Shown: positions 63,892-64,000 of the stretch, piece after piece
How the letters are laid out: the number at the start of each line of letters is the position of its first letter
How positions within the stretch are numbered: position 1 is the first letter of the stretch
DNA from: Megasphaera micronuciformis F0359
Lineage (GTDB): Bacteria; Bacillota; Negativicutes; Veillonellales; Megasphaeraceae
Assembly (NCBI RefSeq): GCF_000165735.1
Contig: NZ_GL538208.1
Coordinates: 684,074 to 748,073, forward strand
Direction: 5' to 3'
Length of the DNA: 64,000 nt
Notes under the pieces: generated by a model
Databases searched by the model: none
Told to the model about the DNA's origin: nothing
What the model saw: only the letters and a program-made list of their open reading frames with translations
Position numbers and translations under genes: made by a program

Positions 63892-64000
63892 GAGTCACTC
63901 CTTCCCGTTCTTCAGTTTTTCCGATACGCCATACGGAATTTTCCGTCTTAGCCTTTAACGCATTTTGCCAACGTGAAATCTCTTCTTTCTTTTTCGTTTC
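63869..64000 (-). CDS. C-terminal end of an upstream pilus-operon gene (partial)
   Basis: 43 codons running in from the window edge and ending in TAA at 63869; translation ends WRIGKTEEREGVTHFEMVKE. Charged, coding-like, and placed where pilN precedes pilO in type IV pilus or competence operons. Too little is visible to name it. Confidence 0.65.
   Translation of the reverse strand, partial: ETKKKEEISRWQNALKAKTENSVWRIGKTEEREGVTHFEMVKE

Overview
The window reads as the chromosome of an anaerobic, outer-membrane-bearing Firmicute, most likely a member of the Negativicutes (Dialister, Megasphaera or Veillonella relatives). This is inferred from three things: a Gram-positive gene repertoire (ribonuclease M5, AtpI/AtpZ, the paired TIGR03960/DUF2344 radical SAM proteins, the methionine gamma-lyase/aluminium-resistance protein), an inverse-autotransporter beta-barrel plus a tripartite-type RND pump that need an outer membrane, and an EtfAB pair of the kind studied in Megasphaera. 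No species can be named from the sequence alone. Almost every gene lies on the minus strand. The exceptions are a REP-associated-transposase-like gene, exoA, one tRNA, one lipoprotein gene and a candidate small RNA.

Layout, left to right. 0-3.3 kb: gadC-gadB acid-resistance operon with its own promoter, a dyad operator candidate and a terminator. 3.3-14 kb: a cell-shape operon transcribed mreB-mreC-mreD-mrdA-(MinD-like)-rodA and continuing into the two paired radical SAM-type proteins and RNase G. 14-21 kb: RND pump and adaptor without an outer-membrane channel, an amidohydrolase, YfcE phosphodiesterase, MATE exporter, then the plus-strand RAYT-like gene. 21.6-29.2 kb: recO, a CorC-type protein, era, cdd, ybeY, phoH and two uncharacterised radical SAM proteins. 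29.3-31.3 kb: TVP38 protein, ahpC under a PerR/Fur-like box, and a membrane-anchored thioredoxin-fold protein that lacks the CXXC motif. 31.3-41.5 kb: translation/repair operon miaB-mutS-mutL-(RsmJ-like methyltransferase)-miaA-(Met gamma-lyase family)-rnmV-ksgA with many short overlaps. 41.5-42.2 kb: a gene-free gap holding a compact promoter-RNA-terminator unit. 42.2-43.4 kb: PatB/MalY-type C-S lyase. 43.6-50.7 kb: complete F1Fo ATP synthase operon atpZ-I-B-E-F-H-A-G-D-C. 50.9-54.9 kb: wecB, wecA/tagO and pgm for cell-surface sugar precursors. 55-58.3 kb: exoA, tRNA-Leu(UAG), a passenger-less inverse autotransporter, the wreck of an ISL3-type insertion sequence and a two-repeat lipoprotein. 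58.3-64 kb: etfBA, an amino-acid ABC importer, pfkA, a divergent shikimate kinase and the end of a type IV pilus/competence-like operon.

Most of the window is conserved housekeeping. The parts that look least explained are the small structured RNA at 41.81-41.89 kb (good promoter, possible pseudoknot, U-tract), the perfect 14-1-14 palindrome upstream of etfBA, the barrel-only inverse autotransporter beside a decayed ISL3 element, the MinD-like ATPase that sits without MinC and MinE, and the cysteine-less thioredoxin-fold neighbour of ahpC. No CRISPR array, prophage, intact insertion sequence or rRNA gene was seen.

Start codons were re-chosen by eye wherever a Shine-Dalgarno sequence overlapped the first possible start. 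All family names come from motif recognition and not from database searches.
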